Source: Strongylocentrotus droebachiensis (lineage: Eukaryota > Echinodermata > Echinoidea > Camarodonta > Strongylocentrotidae). From it: a DNA stretch of 64,000 nucleotides. The stretch lies in assembly GCA_035222895.1 (NCBI GenBank), contig JAVYIG010000036.1, forward strand, positions 841,001 to 905,000, in the 5' to 3' direction. The notes under the pieces are model-generated. The model was not told the DNA's origin. It searched no databases and saw only the letters and a list, made by a program, of their open reading frames with translations. Position 1 is the stretch's first letter, and each line of letters opens with the position of its first letter. Positions 36,998 through 48,821 of the stretch are shown here, piece after piece. The translations under genes were made by a program, and so were the position numbers.

Positions 36998-37685
36998 TAA
37001 ATTGTACAAATGACATGTATTTTGGCATTTTGTGGTTTTATTTTATAAGAGAAAGAGGTGATGATGCATGGCAAAGTCAAGGATGTAGGTTTGACATAAC
37101 GCTTAGCATATTTGTTGTAGAAAGTTTCTGTTTGCTATTTGAAATGTCAATCCAAGATTTTATATGAGGTTTAATTGATCTCACTTGGAGCCAATTCATC
37201 AACCCAACATTACCTGCCAAGATGCCCCAATTATGAAGTGCATCAGGTATTGTATGATGATGACAATAAGCTTGTGATGCATCTATGTTGTGACATTTGC
37301 TCTGCGGTGAACTTAACACTTTTCAAACTCTGAGATTCAACTCTAGACCCCAAACTACACCTAACCATTACTATAAATGTAATATGACTTGTAAACAAAG
37401 CGCATGCAAACAAAGCCCCTTTTCCTTCCTATCTTTAGTTTTGACAAAATCCAGCTCAGAGTAGAAATTAGAGGTTTTGATCATCACCAATATGTAGATT
37501 TTTCCTAGTGGATCAATTATAATAATATCTGTAAAGCACTTAGAGACAGTATTAAGTATTGAGCGTTATATACATGTAAATCCAGATTATTATGGTTATC
37601 TAGAAATGATTTGAAAATCATACAAAGGGGTCGACATTTAACTGATTGTATTTTTTTCTTTTTCTCTTTTCTTCATATTTTTCAG

Positions 37686-37751
37686 AAATGGCAGAGACGG
37701 TGTTTCATCCTCTATGAGAATGGAGAACTTTGCTACTCACTGGACTACGAT
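37686..37751 (+). CDS. MPRIP: MPRIP-like exon B: PH1 strands 2-3
   Basis: This 22-codon exon follows TATTTTTCAG and ends at GTAAGT (37752); it is phase 0 at both ends. It encodes KWQRRCFILYENGELCYSLD plus Tyr-Asp. This is the PH-domain strand 2 and 3 block. The family has a nearly identical Lys-Trp-Gln-Arg-Arg-x-Phe-Ile-Leu-Tyr-Glu at this point, and the Lys and Arg residues lie where PH domains contact phosphoinositides. It is the strongest single match for assigning the gene. A stop follows in the intron frame soon after the donor, so the exon end is well set. Confidence 0.9.
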
Positions 37752-39520
37752 GTAAGTTTATTCACCTTTTTAAAGTTAAAGTTTATGACTAAAAAGTCAC
37801 TGTTGCTATGTTTGGTATGCAAAAGTATGTATGGATAAATTTTGAGCAGTATTGTTTGCTTAAAATCTTTTTTTCCCTTTCTATTAACATATGTTCTTAT
37901 GTGAAAAAAACCAGTGCATTTATATTAAATTCATTTTTTTAAATATAAAGCTCCACTTATTGACTACTGAATTGTCTCATTCCCATATTCTTAATACAGG
38001 AGCCACTTAATTGGTTCCAGTTAGCGATGGGTTAAAAACAAAATATTAAGAAGAGTTTTTTTTATTAAAGATGGGTGCTTTACCCACCTATTTCATTGAA
38101 TAAAATTAAGCATGCTTGTTTTAATAGACTAATCTAGTGACAATGTATTTGACAGAACCTCTATTTTTAACAATCCAGTGAGAAATTGTTTTTAGTCGAG
38201 TGAATCTACAACCATTCAAGCGGATCCTGCTCCAGATTTTGTTTCTAAATCTGGAAGAAATTTTGGACACTTTTGATGTATGGGCTCTGCCTCTATTCAG
38301 TGAACGCACAAAGCAGCGCCACACCAAGAAAGATGTAAACATTTAATTGTCAGGCCCAAACCACCAACCAGTCTATTGCATGCTGAAAATAGTTCCCAAA
38401 TCAATCCACGTCGACCGAACGAAGTAGTGCGTCCCTTCGGTCATACTCCACACATCATCAGTTACGGCATTCCTATCCTATTCATCGTTCTGTCTTAGAT
38501 TAGTCCGGAAAATTTTGTTGAAAACAGTTGTGTACCATTATGAGAGAATTTTGTATGGGTTCGGAACAAATTCATATTTTTTTCTAGGGATTGATAAGCC
38601 AAGTGACGCACGAATTGAGGCTGTGTAAGTCATTAAAATGCTATTCATACGCCAGGTTCACGGTAGGGACAGCTCCGTAATTAGTTCCAGTTTTTGAGCC
38701 ATAGATGGGCTGGTAAATTACCAAATATACGCTGCTCTGATGAAAAACATCTATTCCACCATCAACAAAGTAGAACTATTATCCAAAATAGCCCCTTCTC
38801 TTTTGTGCGTATAATTTGAAATGTCATGAAAGGAATGATGAATAATTATGACATATGCTTTTCATTTAGTTGAGTAGGAAATTTGATATGATTTTAATAT
38901 TACTAACCACTGAGATAAGTACCTCATATATATATATAATCAAGATGAATTTGAATTATTAGAATGATTGAAACCTATAATATGATCCAGATATGAGGTA
39001 GATTAGCTCACCCTTGGTGCTAAGTTCTTCTTATTTTTTTTAATTATTTCATTAGTATTACTGATTTCAAGATAACTGAGCAAAATATTAAGTGAACCAT
39101 TATTAACAAAAGAGATTAAGTATTAGGAAATAACAGTAGTATTTTATTTTTGTGCATTTTCTAAAAGCATGGTGAGAAAAAATGATAGAATTACATTTGT
39201 TTTTAACATGCTATTCTGGTAATTATCATTTTCATCAGGCTTACCCATTCTTTTTTCTTGTATGTTATATCACAATGAAAACACTTATTTTTCACATCAT
39301 AATTTACAGTACCTATAGTAACCACAAAGTATCATTGTAATCAACCCAGGTGATGCAAATGGGTACCTTGCAGGAATTAATTCCTTCAAATGCTAGAGTG
39401 TCGTAATGGCAACCGTGCTAAAGCCAGGGTAATAATCGGGAGTGCCTTGTATGACAGATATGAGCGCTATACAAGAACCAAATATCATTACTGACAATAT
39501 TTGTATATCCATTTTTTCAG
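37752..39520 (+). other. MPRIP: Intron 2 (1.8 kb)
   Basis: GTAAGT to ATTTTTTCAG. The content is unique AT-rich DNA with a short (AT)n near 38928. I see no element or other exon; the minus-strand frame at 38121-38342 has no recognisable feature. Confidence 0.8.
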
Positions 39521-39672
39521 CCCAACACGATACCACAGGGCGTGGTCAACATGTATCAATGCACCAAGGTATTCAACGCAGACAAGCTCACCGGACACAA
39601 CTTCTCCATGGGTATCGTCGCGTCCGAGGAGACCACTTACGTCCGGGCGGAGACCAGGGAGGAGAAAGATAA
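39521..39672 (+). CDS. MPRIP: MPRIP-like exon C: PH1 strands 4-7
   Basis: The exon is 152 nt: 50 codons plus two bases (phase 0 in, phase 2 out), with acceptor TTTTTTCAG and donor GTGAGT at 39673. It begins PNTIPQGVVNMYQC and ends in TTYVRAETREEKD. The family pattern is a Pro-Gln-Gly-x-Ile/Val-Asn-Met strand, then a final strand where the domain senses membrane or actin partners, followed by an Arg-Ala-Glu-Thr turn before the C-terminal helix. Codons here are more GC-rich than the flanks. The +1 frame is also open (39442-39672 and 39501-39737), but those peptides are frame shadows. A 17-base G run begins 28 nt after the donor. Confidence 0.87.
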
Positions 39673-39700
39673 GTGAGTACAGGTCTTCTTTTTCAGGGGT

Positions 39701-39717
39701 GGGGGGGGGGGGGGGGG
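39701..39717 (+). repeat. 17-base G run close to the exon C donor
   Basis: GGGGT followed by 17 G. It lies 28 nt inside intron 3 just after an acceptor-like CTTTTTCAG. Intronic G runs near donors are known binding sites for hnRNP H/F-type splicing factors in animals; a role here is inference. Confidence 0.9.
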
Positions 39718-41376
39718 TAAGAACCTTCTCAATTTGATTATGATCTTATGAGATACTTTAAACGCCATTATATTTTGTGTTATAAATTTTTCGCATTGAG
39801 CGACCCCAAAACATATAAGCTGTTTCTTAAATTCACGTTGCACGCAATTCAGCCCGTTCAAAACACGCAGTAGAAGTCATGCTTATATTTTTTGCGAATT
39901 CTTGCTGATTTTACGCAAAATCCGAGAAAATTAATGTACCACCAATATTTCTACTTTTACAGTAATCTAGACACCATATAGATTTCAAAATTCATTCAAT
40001 GTACTTATTCTCTAGTTGACCCTTGAAATGAGTCAACTCATTTTTTTCTCATAATTACAACATATCCATAATTAAAACTTTGTATAATGTTCATCCATGA
40101 CAAATACCTGATATCTCGAGGGATCTGCTAAAGAGATCATTATCAACAAGAGACTATTCCTGTCCTGTCTATAACCTTGGCTACTTTTAGAGAGGAATTC
40201 TCCACCACATGAAAACCTCAGAAACTACAAGAAGCTGAAACTTTACCCTGATCAGTCGTTTCCACTCCCGTATCGTGTTTCATGTGGTGTGCGTAATGAA
40301 GCGTGGCTTGGCGAAGAGTCACGGGAGGGAGCTATATATTGATATGATGGTGTGAAATTGATGACTAGCTTCTAATAGAGATGGCGTATTTGGGGTTTAG
40401 GGAAACCTCAGAACTTGGCAGTATTTCGAAACCAACCATACTTAGTCATGAATGATTTGATGTGGTAGAGAGGGGGCGTTGTGGTATAACTTTAGGGATT
40501 TTCCTTTTTCTGTCAATAGGCCCTTTTACACAAACCAAACACCATCTTGAAAATTCATAAATTTTGGGGCCACCATATTTACACTACTGAAAAAACCCTT
40601 GAAAAAACGATGAAGGTTGCTCATACTGAATTTTTTGGTGAATAGTGCGCATGCGCCACCCGTCGGTGTCCTGCATGCATTAACATGGAAGCGAGGAGAG
40701 TCACGTGAGCAAAAGTCATTATCTTAATACCGAAGTTTGCATTTGCACTGCAAATTAAGATCAGTGAAACTTCGGCAGGCATTTAGAAAATCCACCAGAA
40801 AAAAGCCCCAGAGGTTGTGTTTTAGATTTCAATTTTTCATCGTGTTCATCGGTAGTCGCTATGCAACTATGTGCGAAACACTGGAATATGAAGAAAAAAT
40901 CAAGGATTTTTGGTTGCAGATAAATGCAGCTTTTGTCATCAAATAATTACATTGCAATGAAGTCCCTTTTTAGCAGATTAGCCACGCTTCTGTAGATATT
41001 TGTGTTTATCATTATTTAAAGAGATCTAAAAGAACATCACTTTGTTTCAGTTGCAACCTTAAGCCCTTTCCCCCTGTATGCTTTTTGGTCATGAGTGATA
41101 TTTATCTAGGCCTACTTATATGATTTTATAATATTATTAATATCTAGTATTTTTTCATAAATGAATCAGTGTTACTTCCTTTAATTTTCTGACCATACCT
41201 TGACCACATTGGCTCTATTCATCTCCCTTCATGCCCTTCCGCCTCTCAGGATTTTTCTTTATTTTTTTTGTAGGATAATCCAACTTTATGAATTATAAAA
41301 CCTTACTAAGCTTCTTAAATCTTCTACAGCCTTGGGGCTGGCCTCAAGGTGCCAAATTCCCATCGATTTTGTATTA

Positions 41377-41702
41377 GAAAAGGTCTGTTTTCATCAGCCC
41401 GAGTTGGCCAAAAAGCCCGCTATTTCTGATTCGGGATATTTTCCTGAAGCTCGAAATTGCGTTTTCACCAGAATGATACGCTCATCACGAACTAGCTAGG
41501 ACGGGCGTAAATTAGCCCGCTATTTCCCAAATAACGGGCTATTTTGGAAACAAGACAACTATTTATCAGGAAATGTTTCCATCCAAATAGCCCGCTAATT
41601 GCAACTGCGGCTGATGAGGACGCAAATTAGCTGCCTTACTTGAGATCGGGCTAGTTAAAATAGCGGGTTATTTAGCAACTGTGGTCTGATGAAAACAGGC
41701 CT
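41377..41702. mobile_element. Fold-back element with AGCCCGCTATTT motifs (copy B), flanked by 15-bp direct repeat
   Basis: The left arm is AGGTCTGTTTTCATCAGCCC, then AAAAAGCCCGCTATTT. The right arm is GGTCTGATGAAAACAGGCCT preceded by AAAATAGCGGGTTATTTAGC. The interior holds more AGCCCGCTA and TAGCGGG blocks in both orientations. ATCGATTTTGTATTA (41362-41376) on the left and ATTGATTTTGTATTA (41703-41717) on the right differ at one base and look like a long target duplication. No coding frame. Confidence 0.8.
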
Positions 41703-42164
41703 ATTGATTTTGTATTACGTTGGAGATATCTGGGAATAAGCAATGTAGACTGGGCATTGTGCTGATGGAGTATTTCACTCACTCTCTCTCTTTCTGGGTA
41801 AGGCTGAATGTGGGTTTGTTTACACTGACTTTTACAAAAATGCTTTTCATATTTTTTATATCAGAATATGTTTAAGTGTGAACTTGTTAGAGAGGGGGTT
41901 ATTTGTTGTGATGTAATTTACAGTAAATCAAAAATTGATTAATGGTTTCATATAACAAATTCATGATTTGGATATTGTTATGACCTCTAAACTCATCTTT
42001 CATCATCACATCATCACCAGTCATGGGCGCATATCAGGAGCATGACTATTACCACTAGGAAAACCTCCATTTACCCTTACCAATACTGCAACCACTTCTG
42101 TTGTTGTCACTGTGGCCATGACCATGTCCACCACTACCACATCTGGGACAGACATTATTGCACG

Positions 42165-42371
42165 ATGAACATGAGCGACAAAGAAAGCGGACAAAATATA
42201 CAGTTCCTCAGGTAGATAAAGGAACATCCCTTCACTGCTATTATGTAAAAATGTGTAGAACAGGTGTCACATGCATATTCACCTTTTTACATGATAGCAG
42301 TGAAGGGATGTTCCTTTGTCTACCTGAGGAACTGTATATTTTGTCCGCTTTCTTTTGTTCGTCATGTTCAT
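42165..42371. repeat. 207-bp near-perfect long hairpin
   Basis: The left arm 42165-42250 (starting ATGAACATGAGCGACAAAG) and the right arm 42285-42371 (ending CTTTTGTTCGTCATGTTCAT) are inverted copies about 86 bp long with only a few mismatches. The loop is about 34 nt. Both strands have open frames through it (42158-42373 plus, 42279-42554 minus) because the arms mirror each other. Transcribed, it would form a long double-stranded RNA stem. It may be a very short inverted-repeat transposon; no target duplication is evident. Confidence 0.85.
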
Positions 42372-42424
42372 AGTGTTAGTAACTCCCGTGCTGGTGACAA
42401 CATCACCATTAGTGCCACTACCAT

Positions 42425-42480
42425 CACCACCACATCTACCGGTACCACCACCACATCTACCGGTACCACCACATCTACCA
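42425..42480 (+). repeat. ACC-rich minisatellite
   Basis: About three copies of CACCACATCTACCGGTAC. The Thr-rich frame at 42264-42602 and the Gly-rich one on the other strand come from this and are not genes. Confidence 0.8.
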
Positions 42481-42604
42481 TTACAACTGTACATGCAATC
42501 ATCACTACCATTGGTTACTTTTACCATTGGTATCAACACCGCCACCAGTGCCACCTTGTGTTACCACCATCACTTTTCTACCACACCCCCATTAGGCAAT
42601 AATT

Positions 42605-43220
42605 GTGATCATGTCAGTAGCCAACACAGCAACATGACAACTAGAGGATTCCCCTATTACATAACATGTTGGACTTCAAAGGTGCCAGCTCATTTAGTAG
42701 CAACACATACGATCACATAACAGGTGTATAGAAGAACTGTTCCTTGTGGAAGCTGGCCCCTCTCTGACCCGTTACAACATCTACCACAACCCCAATCATT
42801 ATTGCGGTTGTTGCATCAACATGGTAATCCTTGTGACATTTGATTAATCTTGCCTGCATTCAAAGCAACAACATGACAACTACATAATTCCCCTATGACA
42901 TAACTGTAGAATTTCAAAGGGGCCAGGCTGTAAGCAACACATGCAATCACGTAACAGGTGTATAGAAGAACTGTTCCTGGTGCAAGCTGGCTCCTATCTG
43001 ACCCGTTACAACATCTACCACAACTCCAATCATTATTGCGGTTGTTGCATCAACATGGTAATCCTTGTGACATTTTGTTAATCTTGTCTGCATCCAAACT
43101 TCCAAAGTAGCAACATGACTACTAAATAATTCCCCTATGACATAACTGTAGAATTTTAAAGGGGCCAGGCCATAAGCAACACATACAATCATGAAACAGG
43201 TGTATAGAAGAACTGTTCCT
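42605..43220 (+). repeat. About 236-bp tandem repeat, nearly three units
   Basis: CAGGTGTATAGAAGAACTGT occurs at 42721, 42955 and 43197. Shared blocks include GACCCGTTACAACATCTACC, AATCATTATTGCGGTTG, CATGGTAATCCTTGTGAC, AATTCCCCTATGACATAAC and TTTCAAAGGGGCCAGG. The first unit is incomplete on its left. Confidence 0.88.
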
Positions 43221-43688
43221 CGTGAAGGCAGGCCCCTGTTCAAGCTGTCCATGTGTCACCATGGGTTTGTCTGCGACTCACCCCCACTCATAAAACCTCA
43301 ACCAGGGGTCTATACCACAGCATGAACATGATGAACGATGATTGCTTGGGTGTCAGCAGGTCCGCATATATACACTCATGTATTGCCTGGTCTAATCACA
43401 ACAGTTAGGTTCATATGACAGTCTGTAAACTTCAACTTTAGGTTGTGGTTTTAAACTCCAGAATTATTTTGTAGTTAGGGACTAGATGCACTTGTTGTTT
43501 ATACAAAACATGGATTATACTCAAAGTTATAAACCATGGGTGACCTAAAGGTTAAAGCGATTACTAAAAGCAGGGGGGGGGGGTCCTCACTTGAAGTTAT
43601 GTGCCGTGTTTATGCAATTAATTGGCCACTCCACATATTAACGTTTTAAGTTTTCCCATTTCTTCCTCTTTCTTTGTGCATCTTGCAG

Positions 43689-43782
43689 TTGGTACGAGAC
43701 CCTCATCGAGTACCCAGATATCAACAAGGAGGCTGAGAGACAGAAGAAGAAGAAGCGAGGCGTCTTCCCAATGCTAGCAAAG
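43689..43782 (+). CDS. MPRIP: MPRIP-like exon D: PH1 C-terminal helix and basic tail
   Basis: The exon is 94 nt. Its first base completes an Asn codon (AA from exon C plus T), then 31 codons follow; it leaves in phase 0 at GTAATA. It encodes WYETLIEYPDINKEAE, then RQKKKKRGVFPMLAK. The Trp is the invariant Trp of the PH C-terminal helix. Family members also follow this helix with a Tyr-Pro and a run of Lys/Arg. PH1 therefore spans roughly residues 7-113 of the assembled fragment and is complete. The basic tail could add acidic-lipid, actin or nuclear-import contacts; that is inference. Confidence 0.87.
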
Positions 43783-46700
43783 GTAATATATTCATTAGAT
43801 GGTGTAAAAGGTGTTAAAAAGCCACTTGCCTGCCTGGAGAGGCAACCACATTTCGCTTTAAACGTGTGGACAATGTAATGGCATTCACCCAGTGGTGCAA
43901 GCACATTAATGCTAATCTTTTTTGTCTGACTGTCTTGGGGGAGGGGGTTTCATCCTTGAAACAAACCTGTATGAGAGTTTTGATCAAGTTGAGAGCCTCA
44001 TCCAAGTGAAATATAAAGGTACCAAAGGCAGAGAAGGAGTAGTTTTCTACTGGGAGATGAAATACACCTTTAGAATATGATTCATCAAGTCCTTTACCTA
44101 AAAAGACCTGGGAATACTTTTAAAACATGTTAATCTGTACAGTCTGGGTCTGGGTGGTACTGTTTTGATCCCTTAGCCTAGGAAAGTTAGGTATTCCTGG
44201 AATACTAATAAATATAAGGATCCCAAAAAGGAGACTGTTCTCTTTGGAGACCCATGATGCTATTGTTAGCCGAGATGAAATGAATATTTCAGTCTTCACA
44301 TACTCCCTTCCCTTCAACGATAGACCCCCTCTACCTTCCCTTCTCTATGTACTTTAGCGAGGTTTCTTGTGGCTTGCTTCCAATACCTAGCTGGCCTAGT
44401 TTATCAGAGACCCCTCTTCCTGAATTTTCCCCAATACAAATTTAGATGGGAAAGTTGTCCTCAATTTGATGATAAAACAAAATTATGATTACCAAGGTTG
44501 CCAAAGAAAGAGACAGCTGGGATGTGATCACTCTTATAGTGATTTGGCAAGGCTAGAAAATTGCAGAAAATTTGTCAATTCATATTTTTCTGAGTATGTT
44601 AGCCCTCTAGTTCTTGGCCCAATATTCCAAATGAAAACATCTTAAATAAGTAATAAAACCAAATGGTGACAATTATTTCTGTATGTGGTCTTTTCCAAAT
44701 ATATTGAGTATAAACAAAATGACCTTTTTGAAATCGAATGTAGATGATACTATTTCTGATCTGTTAATTCTTAAAAGAAAAAACAATGGAAAACAAAATG
44801 TCACAGTCCTTATATTAAAAAATATTGTCTGTTTTGAAGATCTTCCTGTTTGTATACTTCTCAGTTTGGAATTTTCTGCTCTCTGTATTGGAGTCCTTTA
44901 TCATTTAGACTTTCTGAGGTCTGTGATTTAGAGCGAGGACAACACTCAAGGGTTACATGCACTTGCCGAGGAAATCATTGCAACCTGCACAATTTCCAAG
45001 GGATTCATTCAGGAATTTCAGATTTCAGGAAGTTTCCTGATCTCAAACTTCTGGCCATGTCTAAGGACCAAATAAAGTCACTGTCTGCAAAGGATGTTGT
45101 TTTTTGAGAGGTTTGATAGTATCATTGTGGAACCCACAGACACTCTTGTTTTAACATGAGAGTAAATGACTAATTGCTCTTACTCTGTTTCCCAGCTTAA
45201 AGCTGGAAAGGACTCTCAAGGAGTGAAGATGGTGCACATGCTGTTTGTAATCCTGTAGACTAGAGGGTTTGAAACTATGGGCAGCTTTGCTAATGCTGGA
45301 ATTCTTTACAGCTTTCCCCAGCAAGAGCTCTCCCATACAGGCTCTATGTACTAAGCTGTGAATTCTTTCAAAGAAAGGGAGATGGTGCACATAATATGTG
45401 GGCCAGGTATATGATCTTAGTCACATAAATGGGATGGGGGGAAGGGGGGGGGGGGATAAATTCAGCTTGTAGGTAACGAGCAACTGATCGATGCTCCCCA
45501 AGCAGTGCAGATGGTGCATACACTATGCAACAGATTCAGAGCGTTTGAAGCAATACTGAAATACAGAATTGTAGTTGTTCAACCTGCTTGTGCAACTTCA
45601 ATTACACGCCAGATCCCGACTCTTTCAATGTGGCTTCACCCTCAAGTTGTAGTCTTGAAGCAGACGAGTTCAGCCACGGGGCAATGAACTCTAGAATAAC
45701 AAAGCCATGTTGTGATGACACCTCCAGCGTGGGTTAAGGGGGGAAATCGAAGAGGGGGAAAGAGGAAGAAGATGGGTTCAGGATAAACAAAGCAAGAAGG
45801 AGCACAAAGAATCCCAGATCATGGATTTCTGATTGATTGCGCGTGAGTCATAAGACCCGGGCTCCCTGAAATCGGGCTTTAAGTTTAAGTCGTCTGCTGG
45901 ATTCATATTTCCATGTTGTTTTCCTACAATGTGTTTGAGGGAGATTGCTCAATGTGTACGTCAACATGGGGGCTGAGAGGGATATGGAGGGTAAGAATGA
46001 GTAAGAAGACAGAGAGGGGAAGAGTGATGGGAAGAGAGATGGGAAAGAAACAGATGAAGAGAAAAAGAAAGAAAGAGAGGGGGGGCTCTGAAAAAGCTGA
46101 TGTATCGAGAAAAGCTCAATTATACTTGCATGTATAGGATGAATAGGGAGGGGGTAGAGTCATAAAGGCGGAGAGAGAGAATAAAGAATAACCTTGCATT
46201 GTTCAATCAATTTTTTCGCATTTATGTGGCTTCCATCATTAAAAATTAATGGACGTTGACATCAGTTCAGAGTTTATACCCATGATGAATTACAAATTGG
46301 ACAGATAATATATTATGAAAGGTAATTTACTCAGTAAATGGCTGAAACCACGCCGACATAAGAGATCCAAATTTGTAATGTCAATAATATTTAACTTTGA
46401 CAGCAATTGTAATTGATGATGCAAAAATTTTCAAAATTAATTTTGATGTAGTATTGTGTTTTGAGTGGTTGTGGCAAGAAGTAACTAATTTGGACGGCAT
46501 AATAGCCATAGTGCATTAGTAAGCATATTACATTGACCCCTATGTCCTACAATGCTACAAACATAGTACTGTTTCTGCGTAGTATTTTTGATGGGTCCTT
46601 CAACATTCCAGGCATATTTAGAGTTGACCTGATGAGGTGAAAAACAGGGGTTTCTGCTTCAGGATAGAATAGGAAAGGAAAAGGAAAGGAAAGGAAAAGA

Positions 46701-46828
46701 TGAGGGGTAAGCCGCGGTCAGGAATGAACTCGAGCATTCCCATGCATGGTCATGTGTAACGCTAGTCATTCACATGATCATGATCCCTCCCCCTTCCACT
46801 ATAAAACTCCATCATATGATCGTGTGTT

Positions 46829-46850
46829 CAGAGCCAAAAGGAAGTTTACT
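46829..46850 (+). repeat. Single arm of the GAGCCAGAAGGG hairpin family
   Basis: CAGAGCCAAAAGGAAGTTTA resembles the arm consensus; no partner arm is seen. Confidence 0.4.
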
Positions 46851-47542
46851 CAATTATGAAGTATAATATCAACAGTTCGCAACATTTTGATTCTGAAATT
46901 TTTCCTGATTTAGATACGACACCATTCATGTATTTAAAGGTAAAGACCAGTTTTGGAAACGCCCCCCCCCTCTCAAAAATGAAATGGAAGCTCTTATTAC
47001 CAATCATGTGAAAGAATATGTTTTGACTAATACGTGATCATACAAATTTTGACGAGAAACCGTCTGCTAATTGATATATTTGGTAAATTATTATATCTAT
47101 TTTTGGACCTGATAGATAAAACGAAATGCAATAAAAAAATTCCTGATAACTTCTGTAATGTAAAAAGACACTTGATTTAAGTCTGGTTTGAGAGCTCATT
47201 GCTCACTCTGCGCTCCACCAACATAAGCCGCAAGTATGAAAGCAGTAGGCCTTCTTGTATCACTTCTAAATGAAACCATGCCTTCTCAGGTCAATATCCA
47301 TTATCCAGTACCTCCTTCAAACTCGTAGGCTCTCCTGCTCTATGGACCAGGAAGCGAGTAGGTTTTGAGTTTCTGAATTTTCTTTCCACCCTCCATGGGC
47401 TGACTTGTTAAGGGATCAAATCTATTTTAGGGTCCTCATCGTCCCTGATAGGGGTCTAACTGGACTTTAGGTCAATAATGAATGCAGACTGTCCCATGTG
47501 CTGAAGGGATGTACTTTTAAACGTATCTGAAAGCTACATATA

Positions 47543-47874
47543 AGGCCTGTTTCCATCAGATCAAAGTTCCAAAATAACCCACTATTCTAACTAGCCCGAT
47601 CTCAAATTAGCCAGCTCTCATTCCTCTCAAATTAGCCAGCTAATTTGCGTCTTCGTCAGCCCGCACTTGCAATTAGTGGGCTAATTGGTTGAGAAAATAT
47701 CCAAAAAAATATTTGTTTTGTTTCCAAAATAGTGGGCTATTTTGTGCCCGTCTTCGTCTAGTTTGAGATGAGCATATTGGTCTGGTGAAGACGCAATTTC
47801 GAGCTTCCGGAAGGTTTCCCCGAGTCTGAAAACATTGGGTTATTTTGCAACTTCGGTCTGATGTAAACATGCCT
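47543..47874. mobile_element. Fold-back element with AGCCCGCTATTT motifs (copy C)
   Basis: The left end is AAGGCCTGTTTCCATCAG and the right end is GGTCTGATGTAAACATGCC, inverted. Inside are TAGCCCGATCTC, AATTAGCCAGCTAATTTGC, AGTGGGCTATTTTG and GAAGACGCAATTTCGAGC, as in copies A and B. It is more diverged than copy B, and no flanking direct repeat is evident. The minus-strand frames at 47673-47870 and 47758-47979 lie within it or cross its edge. Confidence 0.7.
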
Positions 47875-48821
47875 ACTGTGGTATGGCTTTAGGGTTGGAA
47901 TATGTTTCTCATAAAGAATGACAAGAAAAGAACATTTAAAAACAGAGGAAGAAAAGGAGATGAAATGACACCCTTTCACGTGTGCACCCTCCCCTTACCT
48001 CTATCAATCAATATACATCGCATCCCAGACATGAAATTTTCAAAATAATGTTGCTCAGTGAAGTATGTGGATATATGCGATCAATGTATCATTTGAAAGC
48101 ATGTTACTTCTACTTTATGGCAAGCAAGGAATTATATTGATACATCTCATACTCTGTTTAAAAAAAATGTTTGTATTCAGGTTTCATTTTTTCTGGGATG
48201 CAATATACAGCAATATCAATATAATACCAATATTAATCAATCAGTAGCCTTGTTCCTACAATTTGGTCCATATAGTAAGACTGCTGCCACCCCCTCCTCC
48301 ATGACACCAGTCCCCCTCCTCCCCCCTCCCCCCTCCCCCCTCCCCCTCAATGGTCGGGTCCCTCAGCACACGACTTGCTGCATCTGCAGGCAGTTAGTAA
48401 CTGAATTTTGAAAGAATCCATTTGCAAGAAGATAGATTCTTTATTCATGTTAATCTTCATTCATGTTAATCTTCATTCATCGCAAGAAACATGAATAATA
48501 ATCTCTAAAAAACTTGATATCTCGATTCTAATCCTCATCGACCCTGTGCGATAATACTGTTCATATCTTTAATCAAGTATTTTATATTCTGTACTAGCTA
48601 AGCCATTCAAGTTTTAGAAGGCATTAAGGTTTCATCAGCCTTAATCCCTGTATTACAGGTGCGATCAGTGAAGATTTAGTTGCCAACAGGTTGGCTTTCA
48701 AAATCGTTTGATTTCTATTAGCATTTATAGTGAGCGTAGAAATGAATTTATCTTGGCTCAGACATCCATCAGCCAATGGTTTTCTCTGTTTTTTTTCTTC
48801 AAATTTATGGATTTTAGTTTT

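Larger units (their letters stand above)
10198..37685 (+). other. MPRIP: Intron 1 (27.5 kb)
   Basis: Bounded by GTAAGT at 10198 and TATTTTTCAG at 37676-37685; it joins phase 0 to phase 0. It holds no exon of the family, because the encoded peptide is continuous across it. Contents listed separately are a G run (10642-10660), a possible retroelement relic (16314-16679), TIR elements, hairpins and tandem repeats between 17709 and 36997. Stretches where I see only unique AT-rich DNA include 10700-16300, 18060-21900, 23060-25100, 25200-27380, 30000-31150, 32200-33050, 34520-35490 and 35880-36940. C runs lie at 27321-27334, 28510-28527 and 28897-28910; G runs at 29314-29332 and 30449-30460. Small tandem blocks include CTTTATA near 15040 and CAGT near 36640. 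Confidence 0.8.
39673..43688 (+). other. MPRIP: Intron 3 (4.0 kb)
   Basis: GTGAGT to CTTTGTGCATCTTGCAG. It contains the G run 39701-39717, fold-back copy B (41377-41702), the long hairpin 42165-42371, a small ACC-rich minisatellite (about 42425-42480), the 236-bp tandem array (42605-43220) and a G run near 43571. Between 39720 and 41340 I see only unique DNA. Confidence 0.8.

Noticed and set aside
42264..42720. Thr/Ser/Pro-rich frames
   Set aside because: Derived from the hairpin arm and the ACC-rich minisatellite; the opposite strand is equally open.
45197..45260. Acceptor-like CTGTTTCCCAG followed by a short open frame
   Set aside because: A stop appears after about 20 codons and no phase-matching donor precedes it clearly.
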